64,000 nt of DNA from Bacillota bacterium (GTDB taxonomy: Bacteria > Bacillota > UBA4882 > UBA8346): assembly GCA_023429995.1 (NCBI GenBank), contig JAEZCE010000025.1, positions 1-64,000 of the forward strand. Reading direction: 5' to 3'. The notes under the pieces are model-generated. The model saw nothing but the letters and a program-made list of their open reading frames with translations. It searched no databases and had not been told where the DNA came from. A program made the translations under genes and the position numbers. Shown here in pieces: positions 24,498 through 32,878 of this stretch. Position 1 is the first letter of the stretch, and each line of letters opens with the position of its first letter.

Positions 24498-25400
24498 ATG
24501 GAAAAAAATAGCTCCCATATGGCTTTTCATTTTATCCGCGACTATAAAAATGATCCCTTGTACCGGCTGAGCTTCAATCAATTAGCCGGTAAAACCTTTG
24601 GGATTGATTTTGAAAGGTGGTATCAGCTTGGTTTTTGGAACGATAGGTATATTTGTTATTCTTTTACCCAGGCCAACCGAGTGGTTGCCAATGTATCAGC
24701 CAACAGGATGGAAATCATCCGGCAAGGAAAAAGAATGAGTGCTGTGCAAATCGGAACGGTAATGACCGACCCGGAATACCGGGGAAGAGGACTGGCAGCA
24801 AAGCTTATGAACATCGTTTTGGAAGAGTATGAAGATCAATGGGATCTAATCTATCTGTTTGCTAATCCCACAGTCCAAAACTTTTATCCGCAATTTGGTT
24901 TTCGTTCATCGATAAAAGAATGCCGGTTTTTCGCCAAAATTCGTTTGAATGGGCGGTATCCCGGAAATTACCGTAAACTTAATCTGCAGCAGAAAGGCGA
25001 TTTGAAGCTTTTGGTTGAGAAGGTTAATGGAAGAGCAACAATATCAGACATTTTTGACGTAGAACGCGGGGAAAGTATTTTGTTATGGCATTGTTTATAT
25101 AACTTTCCCCAAGATATTTATTATCTCAACGACTTAGGTGTGTTGGCTATTGCCGAACTAACAGATGATACTTTGCATTTATATGATGTGATTGGTCCGG
25201 AAAAAGCAGATTTTATACCTATCTTCCAAAGAATTGCATCCGTAGGGGTGGAAAATGTGTTTTTTTATTTTACCCCGGATTTTAAAGATATTCCGGTCAT
25301 GTCTGCTTCTTATGAGCCCGAAGACTATACATTTTTCGTCCGGTCTGGTGATATCTCATTAAAAGGAGGGTTTTTCTACCCGGTCACGGCTCATGCTTAG
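24498..25400 (+). CDS. GNAT acetyltransferase with Eis-like N-terminal domain
   Basis: The 300 residues begin with an acetyltransferase domain (VQIGTVMTDPEYRGRGLAAKLMNIVLEEYE gives the acetyl-CoA loop, then NFYPQFGF), and continue with a second, weaker domain of about 140 residues, as in Eis-like or YbbN-adjacent GNATs. The ATG follows GGAGG. It is coupled to the creatininase-family gene by a 10-base gap. No substrate can be named. Confidence 0.75.
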   Translation: MEKNSSHMAFHFIRDYKNDPLYRLSFNQLAGKTFGIDFERWYQLGFWNDRYICYSFTQANRVVANVSANRMEIIRQGKRMSAVQIGTVMTDPEYRGRGLAAKLMNIVLEEYEDQWDLIYLFANPTVQNFYPQFGFRSSIKECRFFAKIRLNGRYPGNYRKLNLQQKGDLKLLVEKVNGRATISDIFDVERGESILLWHCLYNFPQDIYYLNDLGVLAIAELTDDTLHLYDVIGPEKADFIPIFQRIASVGVENVFFYFTPDFKDIPVMSASYEPEDYTFFVRSGDISLKGGFFYPVTAHA

Positions 25401-25487
25401 AACGATGGAAAGCCAATGATTGAAATTTATGATGAGGATTTTTGTGTAATGTATTCAGAATACTTGAGTTGCCGGCATGAAAAGTAA

Positions 25488-25516
25488 TGGACAGAGTGAC
25501 AGAATCCCCGTATAAT
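25488..25516 (+). promoter_or_regulatory. Promoter of the aminotransferase gene
   Basis: TGGACA (25488-25493), 17-bp spacer, TATAAT (25511-25516), ending 28 bases before the ATG. Confidence 0.75.
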
Positions 25517-25544
25517 AGAAAAAGTAATCAAAGGGGGGCAGGCT

Positions 25545-26837
25545 ATGCGCTTGTTGAATGAGATGGATGACTCTCAGTTACAAATACTGCATGATAGTTT
25601 ATTAAAACAATACAAAGATATTCAAGACCAAAAGCTCAAGTTGGATATGTCGCGGGGTAAACCCTGTAGCGCGCAACTGGATCTTTCTACGGGGTTAATC
25701 AATTGTCTCGGTGAAACCGATTATAAATCATCCGAGGGAGTTGACTGTCGAAATTACGGCGGCCTGGACGGTATCCCCGAAGTTAAAAAATTTTTGGCTT
25801 GGATTTTAGAGGTTAATCCCGGGGAATTGATCCTCGGAGGCAACTCAAGCCTAACCATAATGCATGATTTTATTTCCAGGGCCATGATACGCGGATTACC
25901 GGGGAGCGAATTGCCTTGGGGCAAGTTGCCGGAAGTTAAATTTCTCTGTCCCAGCCCTGGTTATGATAGGCATTTTGCCATTTGTGAGTATTTTGGGATT
26001 ACCATGATTCCTGTTCCCTACCTGGCAGATGGCCCGGATATGGACAAGATCGAACAACTGGCAGCGGATGACCCAACCATCAAGGGGATCTGGTGTGTAC
26101 CCAAATACAGTAATCCAACCGGAATTACCTATTCGGATGAGGTTGTGGAGCGACTGGCAAAAATGCCTGTTAAATCAGGAGATTTTCGAATCTTTTGGGA
26201 TAACGCCTATGCAATTCATCATTTATCCGATACCCAGGACCGGCTGCTCAATATTTTAGAGGCTTGTAAAAAAGCGGGCCATCCGGACAGGGCCATTTTA
26301 TTTGGTTCCACTTCCAAAATCAGCTTTGCCGGAGCGGGTCTCGCCATGATAGCAGGTAGCGAAACCAACATGAACTGGCTCAAAAAGCAACTTGCCGTTC
26401 AGACTATCGGCCCCGATAAATTGAATCAGCTGCGACATTTGCGGTTTTTCAAAGATCGGGCCGGGATTGAGGCTCATATGCGTCGTCATGCCGCCATTAT
26501 TAAACCCAAATTTGATATGGTTTTGGTAACCTTAAACGATAAACTGGGAGGAAAAGCTTTGGCATCCTGGAGTAATCCTCACGGAGGCTATTTCATCAGT
26601 CTCAATACTTTGCCCGGATGCGCTCAAGAGGTAATTGCCAAGGCCGGGCAGGCAGGAGTTGTTTTGACCAATGCCGGGGCCACTTTTCCTTACGGCAAAG
26701 ATCCGGAGGACCGTAATATCCGGATTGCTCCTACATTTCCACCCATGGCGGAGTTGCAAAAAGCAATGGAGTTGGTGGCTGTTTGTATTGAATTGGTTAG
26801 TGCCGGGCAAGAGTTGCGAAGAAGAGGTTTGCTTTAG
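25545..26837 (+). CDS. Class I/II PLP aminotransferase, type Ic aspartate aminotransferase-like
   Basis: The 430 residues match the MocR-like/type Ic aspartate aminotransferase group (PF12897-type): LDMSRGKPCSAQLDLS at the start, NYGGLDGIPEVKKF, CPSPGYDRHF, CVPKYSNPTG, WDNAYAIHH and the PLP-lysine segment FGSTSKISFAGAG (Lys near 252). Type Ic enzymes, characterised in actinobacteria, convert aspartate and 2-oxoglutarate to oxaloacetate and glutamate. There is no DNA-binding domain, so it is an enzyme rather than a MocR regulator. It has its own promoter and stands alone. Confidence 0.85.
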   Translation: MRLLNEMDDSQLQILHDSLLKQYKDIQDQKLKLDMSRGKPCSAQLDLSTGLINCLGETDYKSSEGVDCRNYGGLDGIPEVKKFLAWILEVNPGELILGGNSSLTIMHDFISRAMIRGLPGSELPWGKLPEVKFLCPSPGYDRHFAICEYFGITMIPVPYLADGPDMDKIEQLAADDPTIKGIWCVPKYSNPTGITYSDEVVERLAKMPVKSGDFRIFWDNAYAIHHLSDTQDRLLNILEACKKAGHPDRAILFGSTSKISFAGAGLAMIAGSETNMNWLKKQLAVQTIGPDKLNQLRHLRFFKDRAGIEAHMRRHAAIIKPKFDMVLVTLNDKLGGKALASWSNPHGGYFISLNTLPGCAQEVIAKAGQAGVVLTNAGATFPYGKDPEDRNIRIAPTFPPMAELQKAMELVAVCIELVSAGQELRRRGLL

Positions 26838-26964
26838 TCGTGATTTCGGAAATAAAAACAAATGGCAGAACAGCTGTAAAATCCGAGGAAAATCAAAATC
26901 AGCAGCATAACGAAATCAATTCCAAGTGCTGATTCGGAAACTTTTATTATATTTATTTGGTACC

Positions 26965-27119
26965 TTGAGACGTTTTGGGTAAGGAATTATAATGAAATTG
27001 CGGTTTCCGGAGCCGACTTTCGAAAGAAAGGAGTGATTTTCTGGTGAAGATTACAATGGAGGTGGCTGTTGTCTGACAGCCGGAGGGTGGGACGGACCTA
27101 GAGTCCGGCCACCCTTTTT
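26965..27119 (+). ncRNA. Short promoter-to-terminator transcript with an 11-codon reading frame
   Basis: TTGAGA (26965-26970), 17 bp, TATAAT (26988-26993) starts a transcript of about 120 bases. It ends in a strong terminator: GGGTGG and CGGAC (27085-27097) pair with GTCCG and CCACCC (27103-27114), then TTTTT. Within it, AAAGGAG (27027-27033) precedes GTG 27044, which opens MKITMEVAVV and stops at 27076. The hairpin GGCTGT/ACAGCC (27064-27081) overlaps the end of that frame. It could be a small RNA, a tiny peptide or a leader for the methyltransferase gene at 27214. No gene other than this frame is seen in 26838-27213. Confidence 0.5.
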
Positions 27120-27213
27120 AATTTATGCTGAATAATATTTTCAAGAGAAAAGAACGCGAAACCATTAAAAAAAGATTTTAGCATAAGTCCTTGCCGAAAG
27201 AGGAGGGTGACGA

Positions 27214-28071
27214 ATGTTCCCAGAGTTACGGGAAATTAATAAAAAACCTGAGCCATTTCAGTTTTATACAGCGCCTGAGTTATGGATGAATGAGCATACG
27301 TCTCAAAAAATGTTGGAATATCATTTAAATGAGTCGGTTGATGCGGCATCAAGGAATATCAACTTTATTAACCATTCGGCGGAATGGATAGTTGACCATT
27401 TTGCCATCAACAGCGCCTCCAACATCATCGATTTTGGTTGTGGCCCGGGTTTATACACTTCCCGGTTTGCTCAAACTGGAGCAATGGTGACGGGGATTGA
27501 TTTTTCAAAGCGGTCGCTTGAGTATGCAGAAAATGAAGCCAGGAGAAATAGCCTGAATATCAATTATATTTCTTCCAACTATCTGGAGTTTCATGCGGAT
27601 GAAAGATATGATCTGATTACCATGATTATGTGCGATTATTGCGCCTTGAGCCCTATGCAGCGAAAGCGATTATTGACTCAATTCCATAGTTTGTTAAAAC
27701 CGAACGGTTCGGTTCTATTTGATGTCTATTCTTTAAAATATTTTCAGGAAAACTGGGAGTTTGCAATCTATGAACTGAATCAACTGAACCAATTCTGGTC
27801 GCCCAATGATTATTATTGTTTTGTGAACCGCTTTAAATATGAATCGGAAAATCTTATTCTTGATAAATACACAATCATCGACGAAAACTCCCAAAGAAAT
27901 GTCTATAATTGGTTTCAGTGTTTTAGTACGGAAATGATTGAATTAGAACTTGCAGAGAATGGTCTGGAAGTGAATGAGTTTTTTTCAGACGTGGCCGGAG
28001 CTCCTTTTCGAAATGATTCAAGTGAGTTTGCAATGGTTGCCCAAAGAACAGCGGAAGATTCAATGGGATGA
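27214..28071 (+). CDS. Class I SAM-dependent methyltransferase
   Basis: The 285 residues carry the SAM-binding motif I IIDFGCGPGLYTSRF, motif II-like VTGIDFSKRSLEYAENEA and the later YDLITMIMCDYCALS and LLKPNGSVLFDVYS strands of the Rossmann methyltransferase fold. The C-terminal part is family-specific and gives no substrate clue. GAGGAGGG precedes the ATG. It follows the short promoter-terminator transcript, which could control it, and precedes an inverted-repeat element. Confidence 0.82.
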   Translation: MFPELREINKKPEPFQFYTAPELWMNEHTSQKMLEYHLNESVDAASRNINFINHSAEWIVDHFAINSASNIIDFGCGPGLYTSRFAQTGAMVTGIDFSKRSLEYAENEARRNSLNINYISSNYLEFHADERYDLITMIMCDYCALSPMQRKRLLTQFHSLLKPNGSVLFDVYSLKYFQENWEFAIYELNQLNQFWSPNDYYCFVNRFKYESENLILDKYTIIDENSQRNVYNWFQCFSTEMIELELAENGLEVNEFFSDVAGAPFRNDSSEFAMVAQRTAEDSMG

Positions 28072-28081
28072 TTTTAATGAT

Positions 28082-28214
28082 AGAGGCTGTCCCAAAAGGG
28101 AGTTCCTGCCCGCGGCCATGCCTGATAAAGCGCGTGTCCGCGAGAAATGTAATATATTGAAAAAGTATATCTGGTATTTCTGATTGAATTTGAACTGCTT
28201 TTTAGACGGCCTCT
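28082..28214. repeat. MITE-like element with 17-bp terminal inverted repeats
   Basis: The ends AGAGGCTGTCCCAAAAG (28082-28098) and, read backwards from 28214, AGAGGCCGTCTAAAAAG match at 14 of 17 positions. The 133-bp body has no gene. The AGGCTGTC-CAAAA end also appears at 62866. Confidence 0.55.
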
Positions 28215-28218
28215 GACG

Positions 28219-29580
28219 TTAAAACTTGATGATTACGTTGTTATCCGGCGGGGGTGTGTCGTTATAAAGAGAATATAGGAAATTGCCGAGTAGTCTGATT
28301 TTTTGATTATAAGACGCCTGTAATTTGGATACTAAATTACTGCGGGTCGTGTCATAGACTTCGTCACCGATAAAATGAGATTTTAAGGCGTCGGCAACCA
28401 GGGCCTGCAAGGTTAAAGTAGGAGTCAACTTAACGGATGCCAATTGGTTGGCGGCTATTTTAGCGTCCTTTAATGGCATTCCCCGTTTTACAAATAACTC
28501 GGTCAGAAATTGGGGCACCATTTCCGAGATGCCATGCGATAGAAAATCGGCGGCATATTGAGGGAAAGGTTTTCCTTGAGTGTTATAATCAATTTCACGA
28601 ATGGTTTCCGTTTCAATATCGATTTTGTCATTGGTTAGTTCAATCAATCGGTAGGGGCAGGGATAGGTCACCAGGGAGCCGGTTTCAATATCGTAAATCG
28701 CTTGATTGTTTTTTGTCTGCGTGGTAGCTATGTCCTGCGCATGAAAATGCCCCGTGAAAATAACTTCCATCCCCATATCGGCGAACTTTGCGGCAATATT
28801 CTCCCAATCATCGACGACGTAGTTGCGGAACAAAGTTTTTTCGGTACTGAAATGGGGAATTAATCCGTGGTGCATCATGCCAACAACCATGATCTTTTGT
28901 TCCTGGGCTACCTTGAGTTGATCAAAAATCCAACTCAAGCGTTTGGCGTTCAAACCGGAGCCGGTAACGGGTATTCCTTTTTCCTTATTATTGTCATAGG
29001 AACAGGAGTCGATGGCAAGGATCCGGAGACCCGGAACGGGCTGTGCAACATAACTGAGGGAGTTCGGATCCTGGGCGATAGCCTGACCATATCCGAAATC
29101 ATGGTATATTTCACGAAAATCATCGGGCGTTATCCCATCGACAGGGATGGTCTTATTGCCATCGTATTGAACAGCCTTGGGGTTATTGATATCATGGTTT
29201 CCCGGAACAATAAATACCTGTTTTCCGCCATCCTTAAGTTCTTTCAAAAAAGCAGCTACTTGGGTATGGGATAACTTTTCGCCGTCTTTGGTCAAATCAC
29301 CGGTGACGAGGACGATTTGGGAATCGGTTTTTCGGATGCCTTCTACGGTTTTGCTGAGGATAGCCTTGCTTTCCGCCAAAAGTTTCCGGTCGTGGGCCAG
29401 ATAAGCATCAAATGCTTGGCCTTCTTTGACATACTCGGGTGCGAAATAGTGCGGATCGGAAAAAACCGCCAGTTTAACCTTTACGAATGGTTCGGCCCAG
29501 ATAGGGGTTGAAAAAATGGCGCCGAACATCGTAATGAAGATTATGGACAAAATGAAAAGATTTCTGGCGCTTTTCAACAT
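28219..29580 (-). CDS. Secreted calcineurin-like metallophosphoesterase
   Basis: The 453 residues start with a signal peptide (cleavage near SFTPIWAEP-like residues about 25-30) and carry all metallophosphoesterase motifs: FSDPHY, VTGDLTKDG, VPGNHD, a MMHHG histidine and GHFHAQD. Family members hydrolyse phosphomonoesters or diesters with a two-metal centre. The extra C-terminal region of about 120 residues is helical and unassigned. CCTAGGAGG precedes the ATG. Its role is probably extracytoplasmic phosphate scavenging or nucleotide hydrolysis, by inference from family and export. Confidence 0.82.
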   Translation of the reverse strand: MLKSARNLFILSIIFITMFGAIFSTPIWAEPFVKVKLAVFSDPHYFAPEYVKEGQAFDAYLAHDRKLLAESKAILSKTVEGIRKTDSQIVLVTGDLTKDGEKLSHTQVAAFLKELKDGGKQVFIVPGNHDINNPKAVQYDGNKTIPVDGITPDDFREIYHDFGYGQAIAQDPNSLSYVAQPVPGLRILAIDSCSYDNNKEKGIPVTGSGLNAKRLSWIFDQLKVAQEQKIMVVGMMHHGLIPHFSTEKTLFRNYVVDDWENIAAKFADMGMEVIFTGHFHAQDIATTQTKNNQAIYDIETGSLVTYPCPYRLIELTNDKIDIETETIREIDYNTQGKPFPQYAADFLSHGISEMVPQFLTELFVKRGMPLKDAKIAANQLASVKLTPTLTLQALVADALKSHFIGDEVYDTTRSNLVSKLQASYNQKIRLLGNFLYSLYNDTPPPDNNVIIKF

Positions 29581-29737
29581 GCAATCAGCCTCCTAGGAAT
29601 TGAAATTTTACGTAACGCAGGATCTGCAATAGCGCGCGCGTTTGTGGTTATCCATACGTGCGCGGTTTGCCTGGAATTAGGTTTGAATATAAGTAATTTT
29701 ATCAGCCGGACCTTTTTGAAGTGGTAAAACCGACACT

Positions 29738-30377
29738 TCAATTCAAATGAAAATAAGGGATACTCATTGCCTCTTTAACTTCAACCAATGAATGAATATT
29801 TTTATGCTCCCCGTTATTAAAAATTTTATGATACTGGTTGATGACGCAAATCTCCGGGTTCCCCTTATCTTTTAGCTTTATCCGGCTCGGATCTGTGAGG
29901 GCGGTTTTTACTTTAGCCAGGATTGTCGGGAAATCATCAAGAGAGGTAAATTGCATTTCCCAAACTTTTGCTCATCTTGGCATTACCGTCTAACCCAATA
30001 AGTCTTGGGCACGAGCCCAGTAATGTGTCAGGTTCCTTTAACCGGTTGGATTGTGGCGCAACGTATTGATTGTCAAGAACATAGAGTAAAATGTGGTTAA
30101 CTGGGAAATTTGCGGGACCATAGATTGGATGAAGATATAAGACTTGGCCGGATCAATCCCTACCGCAAGATAATCCATAACCAAATTATAAACATTTTGC
30201 TCCAAAATCTCCGGATGTTCAAAATGGGTTGTCAGCGCCTGGACATCGGCGATAATAATAAATTGTTCACAAGTATCCTGAAGTTTGACCCTGTTTTCCA
30301 GACTTTCGACATAGTGACCCAATATGGAGACGGGAGGTTGGGCTGTCTCCAGTTAAGATTCTTTTCTTTCCGGGCAT
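29738..30377 (-). pseudogene. trpS: Decayed tryptophanyl-tRNA synthetase gene
   Basis: From ATG 30377 (GGAGG upstream) the frame reads MPGKKRILTGDSPTSRLHIG. It then shifts by one inserted T near 30317 into HYVESLENRVKLQDTCEQF and IIIADVQALTTHFEHPEI, which is typical TrpRS. At NPT (about 30040) a large block of roughly 100 residues is missing. The frame resumes with GLDGNAKMSKSLGNAIYL, including the KMSKS motif, shifts again near 29947, runs through KVKTALTDPSRIKLKDKGNP to FNNGEHKNI and ends early at 29738. Two frameshifts, an internal deletion and a lost 3' end show it is dead. A working trpS must exist elsewhere. Confidence 0.8.
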
Positions 30378-30470
30378 GGTAATTCCTCCATTTATTTTTT
30401 AAGTTTAAAGCATTTTTACAATCCAGCCACCAGCCATCTTCCATATTCATCACCCCTTTATGGTTCAAAT

Positions 30471-30690
30471 AAAAAGCCATCCATCCCAAAGTACTATGGG
30501 ACAGATGACCATATCTGCGGTACCACCCAAATTGGCTAAACGACCAAATACCGTAGCCCGCTTGTAATCATGAAATGATTCATGTCCGATTGATAACGTA
30601 TTTATCATATTCCTTTCATAAAATTTTGGCAATAAGTTTGCGATAAATTGAGATTGAAAAATTTTCCTGAATTGTTTATAATCAGTAATA
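30471..30690 (-). ncRNA. T-box leader upstream of the trpS remnant
   Basis: Read on the minus strand, the T-box core GGGTGGTACCGC lies at 30528-30517. It is preceded by a stem III-like hairpin (GGCTA...TAGCC, 30558-30534) and followed by a terminator (CATCTGTCCCA pairing with TGGGATGGATG, 30507-30478) and TTTTT. T-boxes bind uncharged tRNA to let transcription continue. I could not find a stem I with a UGG specifier, so the 5' half may have decayed like the gene it served. Confidence 0.7.
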
Positions 30691-30712
30691 GCTAACAAAT
30701 AAAAATTAGCTA
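30654..30712 (+). promoter_or_regulatory. Promoter and TAGCTAA inverted repeat before the Phd-Uma2 gene
   Basis: TTGAAA (30654-30659), 17 bp, TATAAT (30677-30682) is a good promoter. TAGCTAA (30689-30695) and TTAGCTA (30706-30712) form a perfect 7-bp inverted repeat just downstream, between promoter and ribosome site. It is a natural autoregulatory site for the antitoxin-like domain of the protein. Confidence 0.6.
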
Positions 30713-30729
30713 ATTATGGAGTGATAATC

Positions 30730-31455
30730 ATGGAAGTTACCTCAACTGAAATCCAAAACAATTTCGGCACATATTTAAAGTTGGCCCAGGTGGAGGAGGT
30801 CTTTGTAACCCGCAACGGGAAACGGATTGCCGTATTAAAGTGCTGGGATGAACAAAGCGGTAATGAAATGAATGCGGCTGAAAGTAAAGGAATGTACCGT
30901 GAGGAGCATCCCCGGATAACGGTGGAAGAATTTTTGAAACTGTCAGAGGCAAGCGAAAGTCGCTACGAGCTTATTGACGGTGAGGTTTACCAATTAGCCT
31001 CCCCATCTTATGAACATCAACGAATTCTAATTGAAATATTAAACATGATTCATTTATGGTCCAAGGGGAAAAAATGTAAGCCCGTGGTAGCACCTTTTGA
31101 TGTTCGAGTTATGTCGGATACTGAGACGAATATTGTACAGCCGGATATTATCGTTATTTGTGATCCGGAAAATATTGATAATCGGGGGAAATATAACGGC
31201 ACGCCGACGCTTGTTTTAGAAGTTCTTTCCGAAACAACCCGCAACAAAGATATGCTTAAAAAACTCAATTTATATATGAGTGGGGGTGTTAAAGAGTATT
31301 GGATCGTCAATCCCTGGAACCGGGAAATCTACATTTACACTTTTGATTCGGGTGAAATCAATAATTACCGCGCTTTTAAAGGTAATGACCAAGCAAATTC
31401 AGAAGTTTTAGAGGGACTGGTGATTTTTTTAGAAGTGGTGTTTGCTATGGAATAG
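30730..31455 (+). CDS. Fusion of Phd/YefM-type antitoxin domain to Uma2 nuclease-like domain
   Basis: Residues about 1-40 (MEVTSTEIQNNFGTYLKLAQ, then VFVTRNGKRIAVLK) match the DNA-binding half of Phd/YefM antitoxins. After a short linker, residues about 60-241 form a Uma2 domain (YELIDGEVYQLASPSYEHQRI, VQPDIIVICD, LVLEVLSETT, KEYWIVNP) with the PD-(D/E)XK residues kept. I chose ATG 30730, seven bases after TGGAG. The architecture suggests a self-repressed nuclease or a toxin-antitoxin-like unit, though no separate toxin gene is adjacent. It is related to the stand-alone Uma2 protein at 20629. Confidence 0.75.
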   Translation: MEVTSTEIQNNFGTYLKLAQVEEVFVTRNGKRIAVLKCWDEQSGNEMNAAESKGMYREEHPRITVEEFLKLSEASESRYELIDGEVYQLASPSYEHQRILIEILNMIHLWSKGKKCKPVVAPFDVRVMSDTETNIVQPDIIVICDPENIDNRGKYNGTPTLVLEVLSETTRNKDMLKKLNLYMSGGVKEYWIVNPWNREIYIYTFDSGEINNYRAFKGNDQANSEVLEGLVIFLEVVFAME

Positions 31456-31530
31456 TGATTTCATGTTCTTGATATTCCAGCAAAACTCGATGGATTGGAA
31501 TATTAAAAAAAGAGCAGGTGGTGATTTTCT

Positions 31531-31956
31531 ATGATTAAAGTAAACTTTTACGACTCAAATCATGTTGGCAATGAAGATTATAAATTTGCTGTAATTGTAG
31601 CTCGTTACAACGGTAAATGGACCTTATGCAAACACAAGGATCGGGTTACGTATGAGATTGCCGGCGGACACCGGGAAGAAAATGAATTGATTGTGGATAC
31701 TGCCAAACGGGAGCTTTATGAAGAAACCGGCGCCACGGATTTTGGGTTGTTTCCGGTTTGTGCCTACGCAGTTGATACCGGTGGTGAAGAAACTTTTGGG
31801 ATGCTATATTATGCTGAGATAACAGCCCTAGGAAAATTACCGGATTTGGAGATGGAAGAAATCGAACTTTTTTCTGAAATACCGGAAAATCAGCTTACAT
31901 ATCCGCTAATTCAGCCTAAACTATTTGCAAAAGTCAAAGAATATCTGGAGGAATAG
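31531..31956 (+). CDS. NUDIX hydrolase
   Basis: The 141 residues are a single NUDIX domain with a complete box (GGHREENELIVDTAKRELYEETGA, about 49-72). There is no zinc ribbon or other extra domain, which resembles small 8-oxo-dGTP or sugar-nucleotide pyrophosphohydrolases. The C-terminal FSEIPENQLTYPLIQPKLF segment matches a Firmicute subgroup of unknown substrate. AGGTGGTG precedes the ATG. It is 3 bases upstream of the ANT(6)-like gene, so the two are co-transcribed. Confidence 0.82.
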   Translation: MIKVNFYDSNHVGNEDYKFAVIVARYNGKWTLCKHKDRVTYEIAGGHREENELIVDTAKRELYEETGATDFGLFPVCAYAVDTGGEETFGMLYYAEITALGKLPDLEMEEIELFSEIPENQLTYPLIQPKLFAKVKEYLEE

Positions 31957-31959
31957 TTC

Positions 31960-32853
31960 ATGCGAACTGAAAATGAAGTTTTGGATCAGTTACTGGATTT
32001 TGCAAACAATGAAGATAAGGTAAGAGCGGTTTTATGGAACGGTTCGCGGGTGAATCCCAACGTGAAGAAAGATATTTTTTGCGACTATGATGTGGTTTTT
32101 TCAGTCGTCGATCCGGATTGCTATCTGGAAAACCAGGATTGGATTTCCAGATTCGGAGATTTGGTCATCCGGCAACAAAATGATTGTATGGTTGGGGGGA
32201 AGAATGCCTATATTTTTTTGATGCAATTTACCGATGGCGTGCGAATCGATTTGTCTTTTCATTCTATTGAGGTAATCACAGAGAGCGTTTATCGCGACAG
32301 TCTGATTAAGGTATTGCTGGACAAAGACAAACGTATTCCCTTGCTGGACGCCCCGAATGAATCAATTTATTATGTTAAAAAGCCTAGTGGGCAGGAGTTC
32401 GCCAAGGTTATGAATAACGCCTGGTGGATTCAAACTTATGTGGCCAAAGGTATTTGGCGGGGTGAATTGCCGCTTGTTAAATGGATGTTTGAAGGGATTC
32501 TGATGGATTGCCTGATTAAGCTTTTGTCATGGCAGGTGGGGTTAGAGAAAGATTGGCAGGTGAATGTGGGTAAGTGTGGCCGATGGCTTAAAAAATATTT
32601 GCCCTCCGATATTTATGGGGAATTCGTTACAATTTACCCCGGAACGGGTGATGAAGGAATCTGGCAAGCTTTGGCGGCTTACGGTAAATTCGTCCGTAAA
32701 ATAGGCGTAAAAGTGGCCGAAGGGTTAGGGTATGTTTATCCGATGCAGGATGATATCAATGTCACTGAATACTTGCAAAAGATTCACCGGTTGCCAAGAG
32801 ATCGGACTGCGATCCAAACGAAAAGATGGAGTGATTCGGGTAACGACCTATAA
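31960..32853 (+). CDS. Aminoglycoside 6-adenylyltransferase-like nucleotidyltransferase
   Basis: The 297 residues belong to the ANT(6)/AadE family: AVLWNGSRVNPNVKKDIFCDYDVVF carries the GS...D-x-D nucleotidyltransferase motif, followed by GVRIDLSFHSI with the third acidic residue and the helical C-terminal half. Acquired AadE enzymes adenylylate streptomycin. Chromosomal relatives are common in Firmicutes and often do not give high resistance, so resistance should not be assumed. It is coupled to the NUDIX gene and followed by the collapsed regulator gene. Confidence 0.82.
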   Translation: MRTENEVLDQLLDFANNEDKVRAVLWNGSRVNPNVKKDIFCDYDVVFSVVDPDCYLENQDWISRFGDLVIRQQNDCMVGGKNAYIFLMQFTDGVRIDLSFHSIEVITESVYRDSLIKVLLDKDKRIPLLDAPNESIYYVKKPSGQEFAKVMNNAWWIQTYVAKGIWRGELPLVKWMFEGILMDCLIKLLSWQVGLEKDWQVNVGKCGRWLKKYLPSDIYGEFVTIYPGTGDEGIWQALAAYGKFVRKIGVKVAEGLGYVYPMQDDINVTEYLQKIHRLPRDRTAIQTKRWSDSGNDL

Positions 32854-32878
32854 CCACGACGAGGTGCTTTAGATTGAG

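Noticed and set aside
30465..30698. 77-residue minus-strand reading frame upstream of the trpS remnant
   Set aside because: It overlaps the T-box core, stem III and terminator; its codons are explained by the conserved RNA motif and no ribosome site is convincing.
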